Assembly: GCF_001723605.1 (NCBI RefSeq)
Contig: NZ_CP017111.1
Location: 2,170,001-2,234,000, forward strand
Source: Sulfurospirillum halorespirans DSM 13726
GTDB taxonomy: Bacteria; Campylobacterota; Campylobacteria; Campylobacterales; Sulfurospirillaceae
Length of the DNA: 64,000 nt
Direction: 5' to 3'
Made by a program: the position numbers and the translations under genes. Positions within the stretch are counted from its first letter, which is position 1. The number at the start of each line of letters is the position of its first letter. Below are positions 53,254 to 62,856 of the stretch, piece after piece. A model generated the notes under the pieces. The model was not told where the DNA came from. It worked only from the letters and a program-made list of their open reading frames with translations, and made no database searches.

Positions 53254-54987
53254 CTAGTGTGCATTATGATTAAATTCAGGAACAATCTCTTTTAATTTTG
53301 CTATTTTATCGTTACATGTAAACAGTTCTTCGATATCAGTACAGAGTTTATCAATCGCATACGGTGTTTTGTTTGTGACCATAATTGACTCATAGGCTGT
53401 CTTTTTATCGCTCTCATGGATGAGTAACTCTTCATACAGTTTTTCACCAGGACGAAGCCCTGTAAATTCAATCACAATCTCTTTTTTACCCGAGAGATCG
53501 ATCATTTTTTGTGCCAAATCAGCAATTTTGACAGGCTCTCCCATATCCAAGATAAAAAGCTCTCCGTTCTCGCCGATAGCCCCTGTTTGAAGCACCAATT
53601 CACACGCTTCGGGAATGAGCATAAAATAACGCGTAATTTCAGGATGCGTTACCGTAATAGGTCCGCCTTTTTCAATTTGCGCCTTAAACTTTGGAATCAC
53701 AGAACCGCTACTGCCAAGAACATTGCCAAAACGAACAGCTACGATGTGTGTTTTTTTCGCATCCACATTTTGAGCATAAAGTTCGCAAATGCGTTTGGTC
53801 GTCCCCATAACGTTCGTTGGTCGTACCGCTTTATCGGTAGAGATTAAAATAAATTTTTGAACTCCATGCTTGATCGAAAGATCAATACAAATTTTTGTTC
53901 CTAAGACATTGTTTAAAATGCCCTCTTCCACATTGGATTCGACCAAAGGAACATGTTTGTAAGCAGCTGCATGCACGACAATTTCAGGTTTATACGTATC
54001 AAAAGCTTTATCCATTAAGGATTCATTCAGCACACTTTGCATAATCGGTACCAATTTATCGCTTTGCAACTCTTCCATCAATTGATACAGATTAAATTCA
54101 CTGTGATCAATCAAGATGAGCTTTCTAGCTCCATATTTAAGGCATTGGCGAACAATCTCACTGCCAATACTTCCCCCAGCTCCCGTGATCATAACTGTTT
54201 TACCCTTGATAAACTGCGAAATTTTCATTTTATCAAGATCTTTAGGATGCCTTGCTAAAAGATCCTCAACCGTAATCTCTTTAAGTTGATGGGATAAAAA
54301 AGTATCCGATAAAATCGTATCTAAGGAAGGTAAGATTTTAATCTCATGAAAATAAGGTCTGAGCTCTTCATAAATTGCATTGATGTTTTTTGCAGATGTG
54401 GAAGGGATCGCGATTAAAAGAAGATCGTATTTATTTTCACTCAATTTTTCTTTGAGCTCATCTTTTGAGATAATACGAACACTATCAATGCTACGCTTTT
54501 GAAGCCTTATGTCATCATCCACAAAATAACGCATTTTATACGCTGTATTGCGGTACTCTTCTTCAAGTTTTAAACCTGATTTCCCCGCACCATAAATCAC
54601 CAATGTTTTATCTTTATGTGTATGACTATGATTGACCCAAAAATAGTAAAGGTACATAACAAATGTAATTAAGAAAAGATACAAAAAGAGTTCTGAAAGC
54701 ATCAAAGCTAAACGCACATTCGTATAAAAGACGGGAGCATACACACAAAATGCAGCAATATATACAAGGCTTTTAAGCAAAAAAGTCTTTTGTGTTACTT
54801 TAGACCAAGAAAGTGAATAATCTTTAAAAAGAAGGATAGAAGCAACAACACGAATACTAATCACAACAGCAATAATATCAAATTGGATAGGATTGTGAAA
54901 TATCCAAAATGTCCATGAAAATGTCACGCACGTTAAGGCGATAATGACTAAAATATTTAAAATCCGTTTATCCAGTGCTAATAACAT
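53254..54987 (-). CDS. pglF: UDP-GlcNAc 4,6-dehydratase (PglF-like)
   Basis: The 577-residue protein has four N-terminal membrane helices (to about 135), a CoA-binding-like domain (VIYGAGKSGLKLEEEYRN), and a short-chain dehydrogenase domain with GAGGSIGSEIVRQC and STDKAVRPTNVMGTTKRICELYAQ, the typical dehydratase motif with Met in place of Tyr. PglF converts UDP-GlcNAc to the 4-keto-6-deoxy sugar, the first step of bacillosamine. PglE and PglD needed to finish bacillosamine are not seen in the window. A palindrome copy (53311-53322) is read as FTCN near the end. It overlaps the next gene by one base (TAATG). Confidence 0.93.
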   Translation of the reverse strand: MLLALDKRILNILVIIALTCVTFSWTFWIFHNPIQFDIIAVVISIRVVASILLFKDYSLSWSKVTQKTFLLKSLVYIAAFCVYAPVFYTNVRLALMLSELFLYLFLITFVMYLYYFWVNHSHTHKDKTLVIYGAGKSGLKLEEEYRNTAYKMRYFVDDDIRLQKRSIDSVRIISKDELKEKLSENKYDLLLIAIPSTSAKNINAIYEELRPYFHEIKILPSLDTILSDTFLSHQLKEITVEDLLARHPKDLDKMKISQFIKGKTVMITGAGGSIGSEIVRQCLKYGARKLILIDHSEFNLYQLMEELQSDKLVPIMQSVLNESLMDKAFDTYKPEIVVHAAAYKHVPLVESNVEEGILNNVLGTKICIDLSIKHGVQKFILISTDKAVRPTNVMGTTKRICELYAQNVDAKKTHIVAVRFGNVLGSSGSVIPKFKAQIEKGGPITVTHPEITRYFMLIPEACELVLQTGAIGENGELFILDMGEPVKIADLAQKMIDLSGKKEIVIEFTGLRPGEKLYEELLIHESDKKTAYESIMVTNKTPYAIDKLCTDIEELFTCNDKIAKLKEIVPEFNHNAH

Positions 54988-55958
54988 TATTCAAACTTCT
55001 TTCGTTTATCCACAATTTTCATAGCACCATAAAGCACTAAAACAGCTACCGTAAAATACCCCATTGAACCACTCGGTTGAATGAACGCACTATACCCTAA
55101 AATCAATAAAATGAGATTAATCCCCAGTGCCAAAAAAACAACGCGATCATGCAAAATTCCACTTTGGACTAAACGCTGATAAGCATGTTTGCGGTGAGCC
55201 TGAGAGAGTTTTTCATGATTTTTGTAACGACGTATAAGCGTAAGAGTTGCATCAAACCAAAAAAGCCCAAAAAGAATAATCCAAATAAAAATGGAAAAAC
55301 CACTGTTTTGATAATAAAGGGCAAAAATGGCAACCGTATAGCCTAAAAGCGTACTGCCAACATCTCCCATAAAAATTTTAGCCCTATGCCAATTCCAGAC
55401 TAAAAAGCCCGCAACGGAAGCAATTAAAATTAAGAAATGATCCCCACCAAACAAAAGCCATCCTGAGATAGCTAAAAAGATCGCTTCACTTCCAGCATAG
55501 CCATCAATTCCATCTAAAAAATTATAGAGATTGATAAACCACATGATTCCTAAAAAAGCCAAAGTATTGGTAATGAACTGATTTTCAAAAACCAAAAATC
55601 CAAAATCAATCCTACTGATTCCTCCTAGGGCACACAGTCCTGCAATACTTACTACAGCTTGAACAAAGAGCCTTAGTTTTGGTGATAACTCATAGAGATC
55701 ATCAAAGTAACTTACAAAGGAAAGCAAGCTTCCACACATCAACGAATAAAACAAAGAAGGCTCAATTGCTTTACATGTAAAAAGATAGACAAGCCCTAAA
55801 AACCATGTCACAGCAATGGCAATTCCCCCACCATGCGGTGTTGGTGTCGTATGAGAACTTCGTTCATTTACTTCAGCTAATAACGATTTTTTAATGGCAT
55901 ATCGCATAATAAAATAAGTTAATAAGCATGATAATATGAAAAGCACACCATAAATCAT
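54987..55958 (-). CDS. WecA/WbpL-type undecaprenyl-phosphate sugar phosphate transferase
   Basis: The 323-residue protein has about ten membrane helices and the polyprenyl-phosphate transferase family motifs: PHGGGIAI, SYFDDLYELSPKLR, FINLYNFLDGIDGYAG, WHRAKIFMGDVGST and AHRKHAYQRL (the carbohydrate-recognition loop). It resembles WbpL, which starts O-antigen with FucNAc or a related sugar. In C. jejuni pgl the initiating enzyme is the unrelated small PglC, so this marks a change of initiating sugar or a second pathway. It overlaps pglF by one base. An exact palindrome copy (55770-55781) is read as FTCK. Confidence 0.92.
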   Translation of the reverse strand: MIYGVLFILSCLLTYFIMRYAIKKSLLAEVNERSSHTTPTPHGGGIAIAVTWFLGLVYLFTCKAIEPSLFYSLMCGSLLSFVSYFDDLYELSPKLRLFVQAVVSIAGLCALGGISRIDFGFLVFENQFITNTLAFLGIMWFINLYNFLDGIDGYAGSEAIFLAISGWLLFGGDHFLILIASVAGFLVWNWHRAKIFMGDVGSTLLGYTVAIFALYYQNSGFSIFIWIILFGLFWFDATLTLIRRYKNHEKLSQAHRKHAYQRLVQSGILHDRVVFLALGINLILLILGYSAFIQPSGSMGYFTVAVLVLYGAMKIVDKRKKFE

Positions 55959-55964
55959 TTTTAC

Positions 55965-56969
55965 TTACCTGCAATCAAATACATATTTTAGCCAACGATT
56001 CAAAGAATATTTTTCATACAATTCTTTACTTAAAAACACATAAGGTGTATTCATAAATTTTGAATCTATTATGATTTTTTTTCTATCAATAATCAAGATA
56101 TTTGCCTCATTATAAAAATCATACTTTTTTATATTTACATTTGTTGTTATTAATTTTTTATGCATTCCAAATGCTTCAAAAGTTCTCATTGTCAGACCAT
56201 GTTGGGCAGGATGATTAATATCTAAGATAGTTTTTGATTTGGACATTATAGAGACAACCTCTGCTTGAGTCATTGGGTAAAATGAAAAATCAGATATGTT
56301 TCCATACTGATACCTTTTTAGAAAAATCTTTCGAACCCAATACATTAGCTTACTTGGTAAATATAAAAAACTGAATATTTTGAAGCTAGATTCTTCTAAC
56401 TGATTTTTGATTTGTGTAATAATTTTATATCTGTCACTATGTGCTGTTGCTATTGAACATAAATCATATGTCATAACACCTTTCGATAATACATTTTTAT
56501 AATTTTCGCTATAAAAAAGAGGACAAAAATATAAATTGTATTTTTCAACATCCCTATCATCAAAAGAAAGAACTCTGTCAAACATATTAATAAGATGTAA
56601 ACTATTTTTATTTTTAAATGAATCCCACATATAAAGAATAAATTTCGCTTGAGGTTGCAAACTTTTAATTATTTTCAATTCTTTTTGGCTAAGAGTTTCT
56701 GGTGAAACAATCAAAATATAATCATAAACTTTTTCTTGAATATAATGAAAAATAGCTTCATAGTAGGAATCTATTTTTCGTTTTACAAGTGATTTCAACT
56801 GCAATCTAATAAAGACTTTTGTCCATATATCATTAGAAGGCCTATCATCATAAAAATCTACAGAGGCTCCAAATTCATTTATAAGAGCTTGTTTTATTTC
56901 ATTTTCGTAACCAAAGAATTTTGGAGTAATATATAAAATTCGTTTCCCCAACAATTCACTATTGATCAT
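55965..56969 (-). CDS. Putative glycosyltransferase (CgeB-like GT-B fold)
   Basis: The 334-residue soluble protein is AT-rich and weakly conserved. It starts with RILYITPKFFGYENEIKQAL and has DYILIVSPETLSQKELKIIKS, AKFILYMWDSFKNKNS and, in the second half, MSKSKTILDINHPAQHGLTMRTFEAFGMHKKLITTN, which resembles the acceptor and nucleotide-binding end (the T-x-R-x-F-E motif) of CgeB/GT-B glycosyltransferases. The donor is not identifiable. It overlaps the epimerase gene by 4 bp and lies 6 bases from the WbpL-like gene. Low GC suggests import. Confidence 0.6.
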   Translation of the reverse strand: MINSELLGKRILYITPKFFGYENEIKQALINEFGASVDFYDDRPSNDIWTKVFIRLQLKSLVKRKIDSYYEAIFHYIQEKVYDYILIVSPETLSQKELKIIKSLQPQAKFILYMWDSFKNKNSLHLINMFDRVLSFDDRDVEKYNLYFCPLFYSENYKNVLSKGVMTYDLCSIATAHSDRYKIITQIKNQLEESSFKIFSFLYLPSKLMYWVRKIFLKRYQYGNISDFSFYPMTQAEVVSIMSKSKTILDINHPAQHGLTMRTFEAFGMHKKLITTNVNIKKYDFYNEANILIIDRKKIIIDSKFMNTPYVFLSKELYEKYSLNRWLKYVFDCR

Positions 56970-58096
56970 TTATAAAGCCCTTTTTCTTTCATCTCAACAA
57001 TGCTTTTTTCGTAATTATCTTCCATAATTTCTTGATTCTCAACCCATACCGTAAATCTTTTAATACCCTCTTCAAAAGAGACTTTTGGTTTAAAACCAAG
57101 TTTTTGCTCTATTTTGGTTAAATCCGCATAATTATGTCTAATATCACCTAAACGGTAATTACCTGTTATCGTGACTTTTGAATCACTTTGGTACGCATTA
57201 ATCAACGTCTTTGCAACGGTTAATACATCAATGGCTTCCCCCAGTCCAACGTTAAAGACTTCGCCATTGGCTTCATCTTTTTCAATGCCTAAAATTGTGG
57301 CATCAACAACATCATCAACATAAACAAAATCTCTACTTTCCAACCCATCTTCAAAAATTGCAATATCATTGCCATTTTTAATCCGTGTTGAAAATATTGA
57401 GAGGATACCTGTATATGGATTTGAAAGTGATTGCCCTGCGCCATAGACATTTTGATACCTAAAAGCAACGGCAGGAATGCCTAAGGATTGTCCCATCAGC
57501 ATAAACATCTGCTCTTGGACATGTTTGGTAATGCCATAAATAGAAGTAGGATGAATTTTACTCTCTTCATCGGTTGGCTGTAAAGTAACTTCATGTTTGC
57601 AATAAGGGCACTCAACACCAAAACTCCCACGTGCCATATCATCATCCAATCTCGCAATAGGATAAACCGTACCATGTTCTTTACATGTATACTTTCCCTC
57701 TCCATAAATTGCCCTCGAAGATGCAACAACAATTTTTTTGATACTGTGTGTTTCATTTGCTAAAATATCTAAAAAGATAGAAGAGCCTTTGATATTAACA
57801 TCGGTGTATTTTTCTATCTCATACATGGATTGCCCTGTACCTGTTTCAGCAGCTAAATGCACAACCACATCAATATTTTTCAATGCTTTTTTCCAATCAT
57901 CATAACTTAAAACCGTTCCATGGATAAAATTGACTTTATCTTTAATAGAGTGATATAAAGGAGAATTTTCACTGTGGATTTGAGGTGAAAGATTATCAAG
58001 AACTGTAACGCTATAACCTTTTTCGATCAACTTTAAACTTAAATTTGAACCGATAAAACCTGCTCCACCTGTGATTAGTACATTTTTATATTTCAT
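56966..58096 (-). CDS. NAD-dependent sugar epimerase/dehydratase (dTDP-L-rhamnose 4-epimerase-like)
   Basis: The 376-residue short-chain dehydrogenase has GGAGFIGSNLSLKL (NAD binding), HLAAETGTGQSMYEI, the catalytic IYGITKHVQEQ with Tyr-x-x-x-Lys, RYQNVYGAGQSLSNPYTGI and ESRDFVYVDD. It also has two cysteine motifs (YTCKEHG and VECPYCKH), a zinc-knuckle-like insert seen in WbiB-type epimerases. The sugar nucleotide is unclear; an alternative is a CDP-sugar epimerase that works with the RfbH enzyme at 62850. A copy of the palindrome (57680-57691, with mismatches) is read as YTCK. It overlaps the next gene by 11 bp. Confidence 0.82.
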   Translation of the reverse strand: MKYKNVLITGGAGFIGSNLSLKLIEKGYSVTVLDNLSPQIHSENSPLYHSIKDKVNFIHGTVLSYDDWKKALKNIDVVVHLAAETGTGQSMYEIEKYTDVNIKGSSIFLDILANETHSIKKIVVASSRAIYGEGKYTCKEHGTVYPIARLDDDMARGSFGVECPYCKHEVTLQPTDEESKIHPTSIYGITKHVQEQMFMLMGQSLGIPAVAFRYQNVYGAGQSLSNPYTGILSIFSTRIKNGNDIAIFEDGLESRDFVYVDDVVDATILGIEKDEANGEVFNVGLGEAIDVLTVAKTLINAYQSDSKVTITGNYRLGDIRHNYADLTKIEQKLGFKPKVSFEEGIKRFTVWVENQEIMEDNYEKSIVEMKEKGLYK

Positions 58097-58667
58097 TTAT
58101 AAAGTCTCCGCTACTATTTGTTTGTCTCCACATTCCATTATGCGTATCATACCTTTTTACTATCTTGGCAGGTACGCCAACTATGACACTATAATCAGGA
58201 AAAGTTCCTCTTACTACTGCATTTGCGCCAACAATACATTGTTTACCCAATATAGTACCTGCTTGAATAACTACCCCATATCCTATAAAACAGTTTTCAC
58301 CGATAATTGTGTCTTTAACCATTAATGATTGGTCTAATATATGTTTAGAAATTTCTCTAAATTCATGGTCAATATTTGTGATCAAAACGTTAGCAGAGAT
58401 TGTAGTATTTTTCCCAATTATCAACTCACTGCCTGAAATAATATGAAAGTTTTGCCCTATGGATACATTAGATTCTATCACAATGGAGGCGGTAGGATAA
58501 ATAACTTCCATTCTGGAGTAAGGGAAAATTCTAACTCTTTTTGCTATAAAAATTCTATGAAAGTTTTGAATAAAAACAGGTTTACCAATATAAGAAGGAA
58601 AGCCAAATGAACCAAAAAATGGCTTATATAGGATTGCTCTTAAAATCCAAAATATCTTAAAAAACAT
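58086..58667 (-). CDS. Left-handed beta-helix acyltransferase
   Basis: With ATG 58667 the product has 193 residues and hexapeptide repeats: VIESNVSIGQNFHIISGSELIIGKNTTISANVLITNIDHEF... and IIGENCFIGYGVVIQAGTILGKQCIVGANAVVRGTFPDYSVIVGVPAKIVK, the VGVPAK end being typical of sugar O-acetyltransferases (XAT family). It likely acetylates a residue of the surface glycan. The ATG overlaps the next gene's stop by one base (TAATG); a TTG at 58679 is less likely. Confidence 0.85.
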   Translation of the reverse strand: MFFKIFWILRAILYKPFFGSFGFPSYIGKPVFIQNFHRIFIAKRVRIFPYSRMEVIYPTASIVIESNVSIGQNFHIISGSELIIGKNTTISANVLITNIDHEFREISKHILDQSLMVKDTIIGENCFIGYGVVIQAGTILGKQCIVGANAVVRGTFPDYSVIVGVPAKIVKRYDTHNGMWRQTNSSGDFINEI

Positions 58668-59902
58668 TATATTTTCCAAAGCTTTATATTTAATCTATAA
58701 CTCGAAAGGAATACAAGAAGTCGTGAAATATTTGCAAATTGATTTGGTCCAATGATATATAATAGAATCCTAAAAAGCTTATTAACTAAATAAAATTTTA
58801 ATTTATTATTATCTACATTTTCGATACCAAGCGGCGTATATCCAATAGATTTTTTGCTCAAAAGAAAATTCTTTTTAGCGAATATGCCAACACTGCCACT
58901 TATATCAAATGGATTATGTTCTTTAGAAAATTGACCCGATGGAAGTATACTTGCATATGCTCGTCGTAATGATGGAGATATAAAGGAACCATCATTCATA
59001 AAATCATATGAATATTTTTTATCTAGATTTACTAGAAGTTTTTTATATTTCTCTAATATATCATTATATTTTTGTATCACTTTATGCAATAAAATATCTT
59101 TGGAAATATCAATACCTAAAGTTTTTTTTATGAGTTTGAGTGGTTCTTTTTCATTAAATGAACTGAAATGAAAAAATATTAATTTAAATTCATCATTAAC
59201 AGTAAATTTGTCTATTTGCTCACTCATTTTTATTTTCCTTTCGTGCAGATTCCAAAAAGCAACATTGAGACCTAAATCAAATGAAATATGTAAAGTAGGG
59301 AAAAAAGATGGAGCAACTGTAATCCATTTTTGATCTGTTGCTAAACCAAACTGAATCTCAACATAGCACAAATCTTGACATCTTTCATCCCACCATTTCA
59401 AGAAACGCATTGATTCATCAGACTTTTTAATTGCAAAAAAACCTAAATTAAATGCACCAAATCTCATCAAAGCAACATCACTTTGAGATAGCTCAGTCCC
59501 TCTTTCTTGAGGTGTTATATAATGAGGGGTAATAACTATCTCTTCTTCATCCAAAAGTACTAATATTGAATTAATTTTATCATACAAAAAAGTATCAGGA
59601 TCAAAAAAGATAACTTTTTCATATGTTTGCAATAAGTACATCGCTAAAAAAGGTTTTAAGCTTGTAGAAAATTCTATAATGTCATATTTAAATGCTAGTT
59701 GCTCTAAATTCTTGATATTTAAATCTTCAATCCAAAAAATATTTGCCAAATCAGATAAAAATCCTAATTCTCTTTTTTTATCAAATAAAAAAATATTTAT
59801 TTTTTCGCCCACATTTACATAATATGACTCTGCTAATGATAACGCTTTATGCAAATATGCTACATTACATACGGTAAAACTACAAAAATTTAATTGATTC
59901 AT
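58667..59902 (-). CDS. Putative glycosyltransferase with GT-A fold (DxD motif)
   Basis: The 411-residue protein starts with FCSFTVCNVAYLHKALSLAESYYV and has KPFLAMYLLQTYEKVIFFDPDTFLYDKI, where D-P-D fits the metal-binding DxD of GT8-like enzymes, then FGAFNLGFFAIKKSDESMRFLKWWDERC with a typical acceptor-side pattern. The last 100 residues are hydrophobic and Tyr/Lys rich. It lies between two acetyltransferase genes with one-base overlaps on both sides. The donor and linkage cannot be assigned. Confidence 0.7.
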   Translation of the reverse strand: MNQLNFCSFTVCNVAYLHKALSLAESYYVNVGEKINIFLFDKKRELGFLSDLANIFWIEDLNIKNLEQLAFKYDIIEFSTSLKPFLAMYLLQTYEKVIFFDPDTFLYDKINSILVLLDEEEIVITPHYITPQERGTELSQSDVALMRFGAFNLGFFAIKKSDESMRFLKWWDERCQDLCYVEIQFGLATDQKWITVAPSFFPTLHISFDLGLNVAFWNLHERKIKMSEQIDKFTVNDEFKLIFFHFSSFNEKEPLKLIKKTLGIDISKDILLHKVIQKYNDILEKYKKLLVNLDKKYSYDFMNDGSFISPSLRRAYASILPSGQFSKEHNPFDISGSVGIFAKKNFLLSKKSIGYTPLGIENVDNNKLKFYLVNKLFRILLYIIGPNQFANISRLLVFLSSYRLNIKLWKI

Positions 59903-60546
59903 TAATTATTCTCCTCTATTAAATACCTAATGATTCTCGCTGGAACTCCACCAACTACACAATTAGCTGGAATATTTTTCGTGACTACTGAATTAGCTCC
60001 AACAATTGAATTTACCCCTATATGAATATTAGGCATTATCGATACTCTCTCACCTATCCAAACGTTATCTTCAATAACAATAGAACCTTTGGAAACTATT
60101 TTTCTTTGAGCGGGTGGAATATTTAAGGATAGTGCATCAATATTCCCGTGAAAATGATCTGTTATATACACATTACTCGCTATTAAAACATTATTTCCTA
60201 TATCCACACTATTTATACATCCAATATGGCAATTTTGACCAATAAAAACATTGTTTCCAATAGTGATTTTTGGTATAAAAGAATCATTAAAATACCTATC
60301 TATTGCTTCTATACGTAAGCCTGAAGATACATTAAAATTATCTCCAACAGTTATGTATTTTCCTCCTTTTACACTAGCTGGGAAATATATAACTGGACGT
60401 TTTCCACATTTCTTAAATAATTTAAATATGTATTCTGAAGTGATGTAAATTAAAATTATTTGTATTCCGCGAACAAAATAATAACTAATTGGAAAAGCTA
60501 TAACTTTTGCAACCATTCTTATTGTATCTTTAATAAATAGTATCAT
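59902..60546 (-). CDS. Left-handed beta-helix O-acetyltransferase (XAT family)
   Basis: The 214-residue protein has hexapeptide repeats (ITIGNNVFIGQNCHIGCINSVDIGNNVLIASNVYITDHFHGN, then VIEDNVWIGERVSIMPNIHIGVNSIVGANSVVTKNIPANCVVGGVPARII). A hydrophobic N-terminal stretch (about 15-40) could anchor it. It is a second acetyltransferase of the cluster, distinct from the one at 58086 by its ends. It overlaps the GT2 gene by 4 bp (ATGA). Confidence 0.85.
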   Translation of the reverse strand: MILFIKDTIRMVAKVIAFPISYYFVRGIQIILIYITSEYIFKLFKKCGKRPVIYFPASVKGGKYITVGDNFNVSSGLRIEAIDRYFNDSFIPKITIGNNVFIGQNCHIGCINSVDIGNNVLIASNVYITDHFHGNIDALSLNIPPAQRKIVSKGSIVIEDNVWIGERVSIMPNIHIGVNSIVGANSVVTKNIPANCVVGGVPARIIRYLIEENN

Positions 60547-61544
60547 CGTTTTTCCAGAAATAAAGTTTTAAATATTTTTAGATTCTTTCGTCTTAATAAT
60601 ATAATCGATATAAATATAATGACTTTTAAAATATTTTTTGGAATTAAGACTAATCCATAAATCAAAATCTTAGGGAAGTCAATTGTAAAAGCTAATAAAT
60701 AATCAAATCTCTTTAATGAATTTATATTTAAAATACCAAGCGCACGAAGTAAAATTAAATTTCTCAATGTAAATAATCCTGAAACTTTACCAAATTCCAT
60801 AATGCACTTAGTTTTAGCTTGAACCGTATAAGAAATTGGTAAAGAAAAAATAAAATTTGCCCATTTTTCACATCCAATTTCAAGTGCATATGGTGTGTGA
60901 CTCCAATTAGTTTTTTGTAATGTTAGATGATTTAATGAATTAACAGAATAGTCTTGTATCCATTGGATATGGAAATTTCTGTTAGAAATTGACTCAAATA
61001 TAATTCCTGTTTGGATAAAATTACTATTATAATATCTTGGGAAATCGGCGTTCGAAATAAGTTTTTTATTATATACATTTATAGCAGCACATGTCATTAC
61101 TGCGCCCAAATCAGTTAATAAATCATTCTGATTTTGATAATTTCTAGTAGGAATTTTTATTTTTTCGACTAAATTGAAAACTACAACATCATAATCTTGA
61201 TCTGTATTATTAATAATTTTGAATAAATACTCAATGCCACCTCTTGGTATTTGATATGTATCGCTCAGTAACCAAACATAATTTGTATCTGGATATTTTA
61301 AAGCTCTTTCAAAGTTTGCATCTGGACCTATATTTATCTCACTACCAGAATACGATAGATATGGATATTCTAACATCCATTTTTCAATAACCTCTTTAGT
61401 ATTGTCTGTAGACGCGTTATCAAAAATAAATATCTGTATATTCTTCTCTTTGCATAATGGGATATGTACCTCAAGGCTATAATCTAAAAATGCAGCACGA
61501 TTGTATGTCGGGATGACTATTGATAATTGTTTATTTGGTTCCAT
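60543..61544 (-). CDS. Family 2 glycosyltransferase
   Basis: The 333-residue protein has a GT2 domain in the first 220 residues: LSIVIPTYNRAAFLDYSLEV, FDNASTDNTKEVIEKW and GPDANFERALKYPDTNYVWLLSDTYQIP, where S-D replaces the usual D-x-D region. The C-terminal part has one or two hydrophobic helices (about 265-320). It is a glycan-chain transferase of unknown donor. AT-rich composition is shared with neighbours. It starts just after the flippase gene and overlaps the acetyltransferase gene by 4 bp. Confidence 0.8.
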   Translation of the reverse strand: MEPNKQLSIVIPTYNRAAFLDYSLEVHIPLCKEKNIQIFIFDNASTDNTKEVIEKWMLEYPYLSYSGSEINIGPDANFERALKYPDTNYVWLLSDTYQIPRGGIEYLFKIINNTDQDYDVVVFNLVEKIKIPTRNYQNQNDLLTDLGAVMTCAAINVYNKKLISNADFPRYYNSNFIQTGIIFESISNRNFHIQWIQDYSVNSLNHLTLQKTNWSHTPYALEIGCEKWANFIFSLPISYTVQAKTKCIMEFGKVSGLFTLRNLILLRALGILNINSLKRFDYLLAFTIDFPKILIYGLVLIPKNILKVIIFISIILLRRKNLKIFKTLFLEKR

Positions 61545-61548
61545 AAGA

Positions 61549-62856
61549 TTAAAGACTACCTTTTTTATATCTTTTAAATATCGCTATTACCCATGGCATT
61601 CCCCATAAATAACTACTCAAAAATCCTAAGAAAAAATACTCAAATGGTAAATACTTAGCAATGAATAAAGTTGCAATAGTTATATAAACTCCACTTACAA
61701 ACGATGGAATCATTAATGGTTCTTCTTTATGTGCTCGCATATAGACGGCATAACCATTTATGATGATTTGTAGCAACCAACTTAAAACTAGGATAGCAAG
61801 TGAAAATGGACTTACAAGTCTATCGGAAAAGGGGAGAGTATCTCTAAAAAATATCACTATAATAAATAACGCGCTGGCTCCTAAGAGATAAGTAAAAACC
61901 GCTAGTACGAGATGTGTTTTAAATATTGTATTTAATGTTTCATAGTCTTTACGAGCTACATATATATTAATTTTTGGAATAATGATAGTCATCCAGATAT
62001 TTGCTATACCAAAAATTGCAGTACATATGGCAATACTAAATCCAATTTGGCCTGCTTCAACGATTCCATAATAATGAAATGCAATAGGTGTAAAAATAGA
62101 AAATATGAAATAACCACTTATCCAGCTAACTGCATACCGACCGATAAGTGGCAAAGTATCTTTTTCCCAGGTATGTTCTATTTCTCCACCTAAAATAAAA
62201 AATTGCTTAAACATATGTTTATATCTATAAAAAATAATTATCGTACCACTTAATGCACCTATGAATAAAGAGATAGCCAAAGCATACAATTCTGTATCAA
62301 GCATAAGAAGTATTCCTGTTAAAACGACTGTTACAAAAGAAATATAAAAGCGAATTTTTTGAACTTCTCCTACGCTATTACATCCTTCTATAAAAGAAAG
62401 TAGCATACTATTTATAAATGCAACAATAGAAGCAATACCATAGATTATCCATGGAATTATCCAGATTACGTCTGTCTGTTTTTTATTGAGTACAACAAAA
62501 CCAACGGCTAAAATAATTGGAAATGCTAGAATTCCCATGCCACTAGACCATTTCATAGCAAATCTTAACAGTGTAGCTAATCTCTCTAAATTCTGTTGAC
62601 TACCTGCTAATGTTTTGTCTGATTCAAACCTTAGATGGGCAAACTCATGAGCAGAAAACTGAAGTAATATCGTAGAAAATCCCATATCAGCGAAAACAGC
62701 CAAAGCAGCAAGGCTCACAAATGTGTACCAATATCCTTGTGCTTCTGAGCTTAGGTAAAGTGGTATGAGAACAAGTAATACTGGACCAGAAAAAAGCTTC
62801 CATAGTTGATTTACTGCAGTATGGCGAAAATCATGACTCAATATAGCTTTTAGCAA
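61549..62856 (-). CDS. Wzx-type oligosaccharide flippase (MATE-like/PST family)
   Basis: The 435-residue protein has about twelve membrane helices and the Wzx pattern: an N-terminal RHTAVNQLWKLFSGPVLLVLIPLYLSSEAQGYWYTFVSLAALAVFADMGFST, and later GQIGFSIAICTAIFGIANIWMTIIIPKINIYVARKDYETLN. It moves lipid-linked oligosaccharide across the inner membrane. The pgl flippase of Campylobacter is the unrelated ABC protein PglK, which is not in the window, so this may serve O-antigen or replace PglK. The start is TTG 62856 with a weak ribosome-binding site; it overlaps the dehydrase gene by 7 bp. Confidence 0.85.
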   Translation of the reverse strand: MLKAILSHDFRHTAVNQLWKLFSGPVLLVLIPLYLSSEAQGYWYTFVSLAALAVFADMGFSTILLQFSAHEFAHLRFESDKTLAGSQQNLERLATLLRFAMKWSSGMGILAFPIILAVGFVVLNKKQTDVIWIIPWIIYGIASIVAFINSMLLSFIEGCNSVGEVQKIRFYISFVTVVLTGILLMLDTELYALAISLFIGALSGTIIIFYRYKHMFKQFFILGGEIEHTWEKDTLPLIGRYAVSWISGYFIFSIFTPIAFHYYGIVEAGQIGFSIAICTAIFGIANIWMTIIIPKINIYVARKDYETLNTIFKTHLVLAVFTYLLGASALFIIVIFFRDTLPFSDRLVSPFSLAILVLSWLLQIIINGYAVYMRAHKEEPLMIPSFVSGVYITIATLFIAKYLPFEYFFLGFLSSYLWGMPWVIAIFKRYKKGSL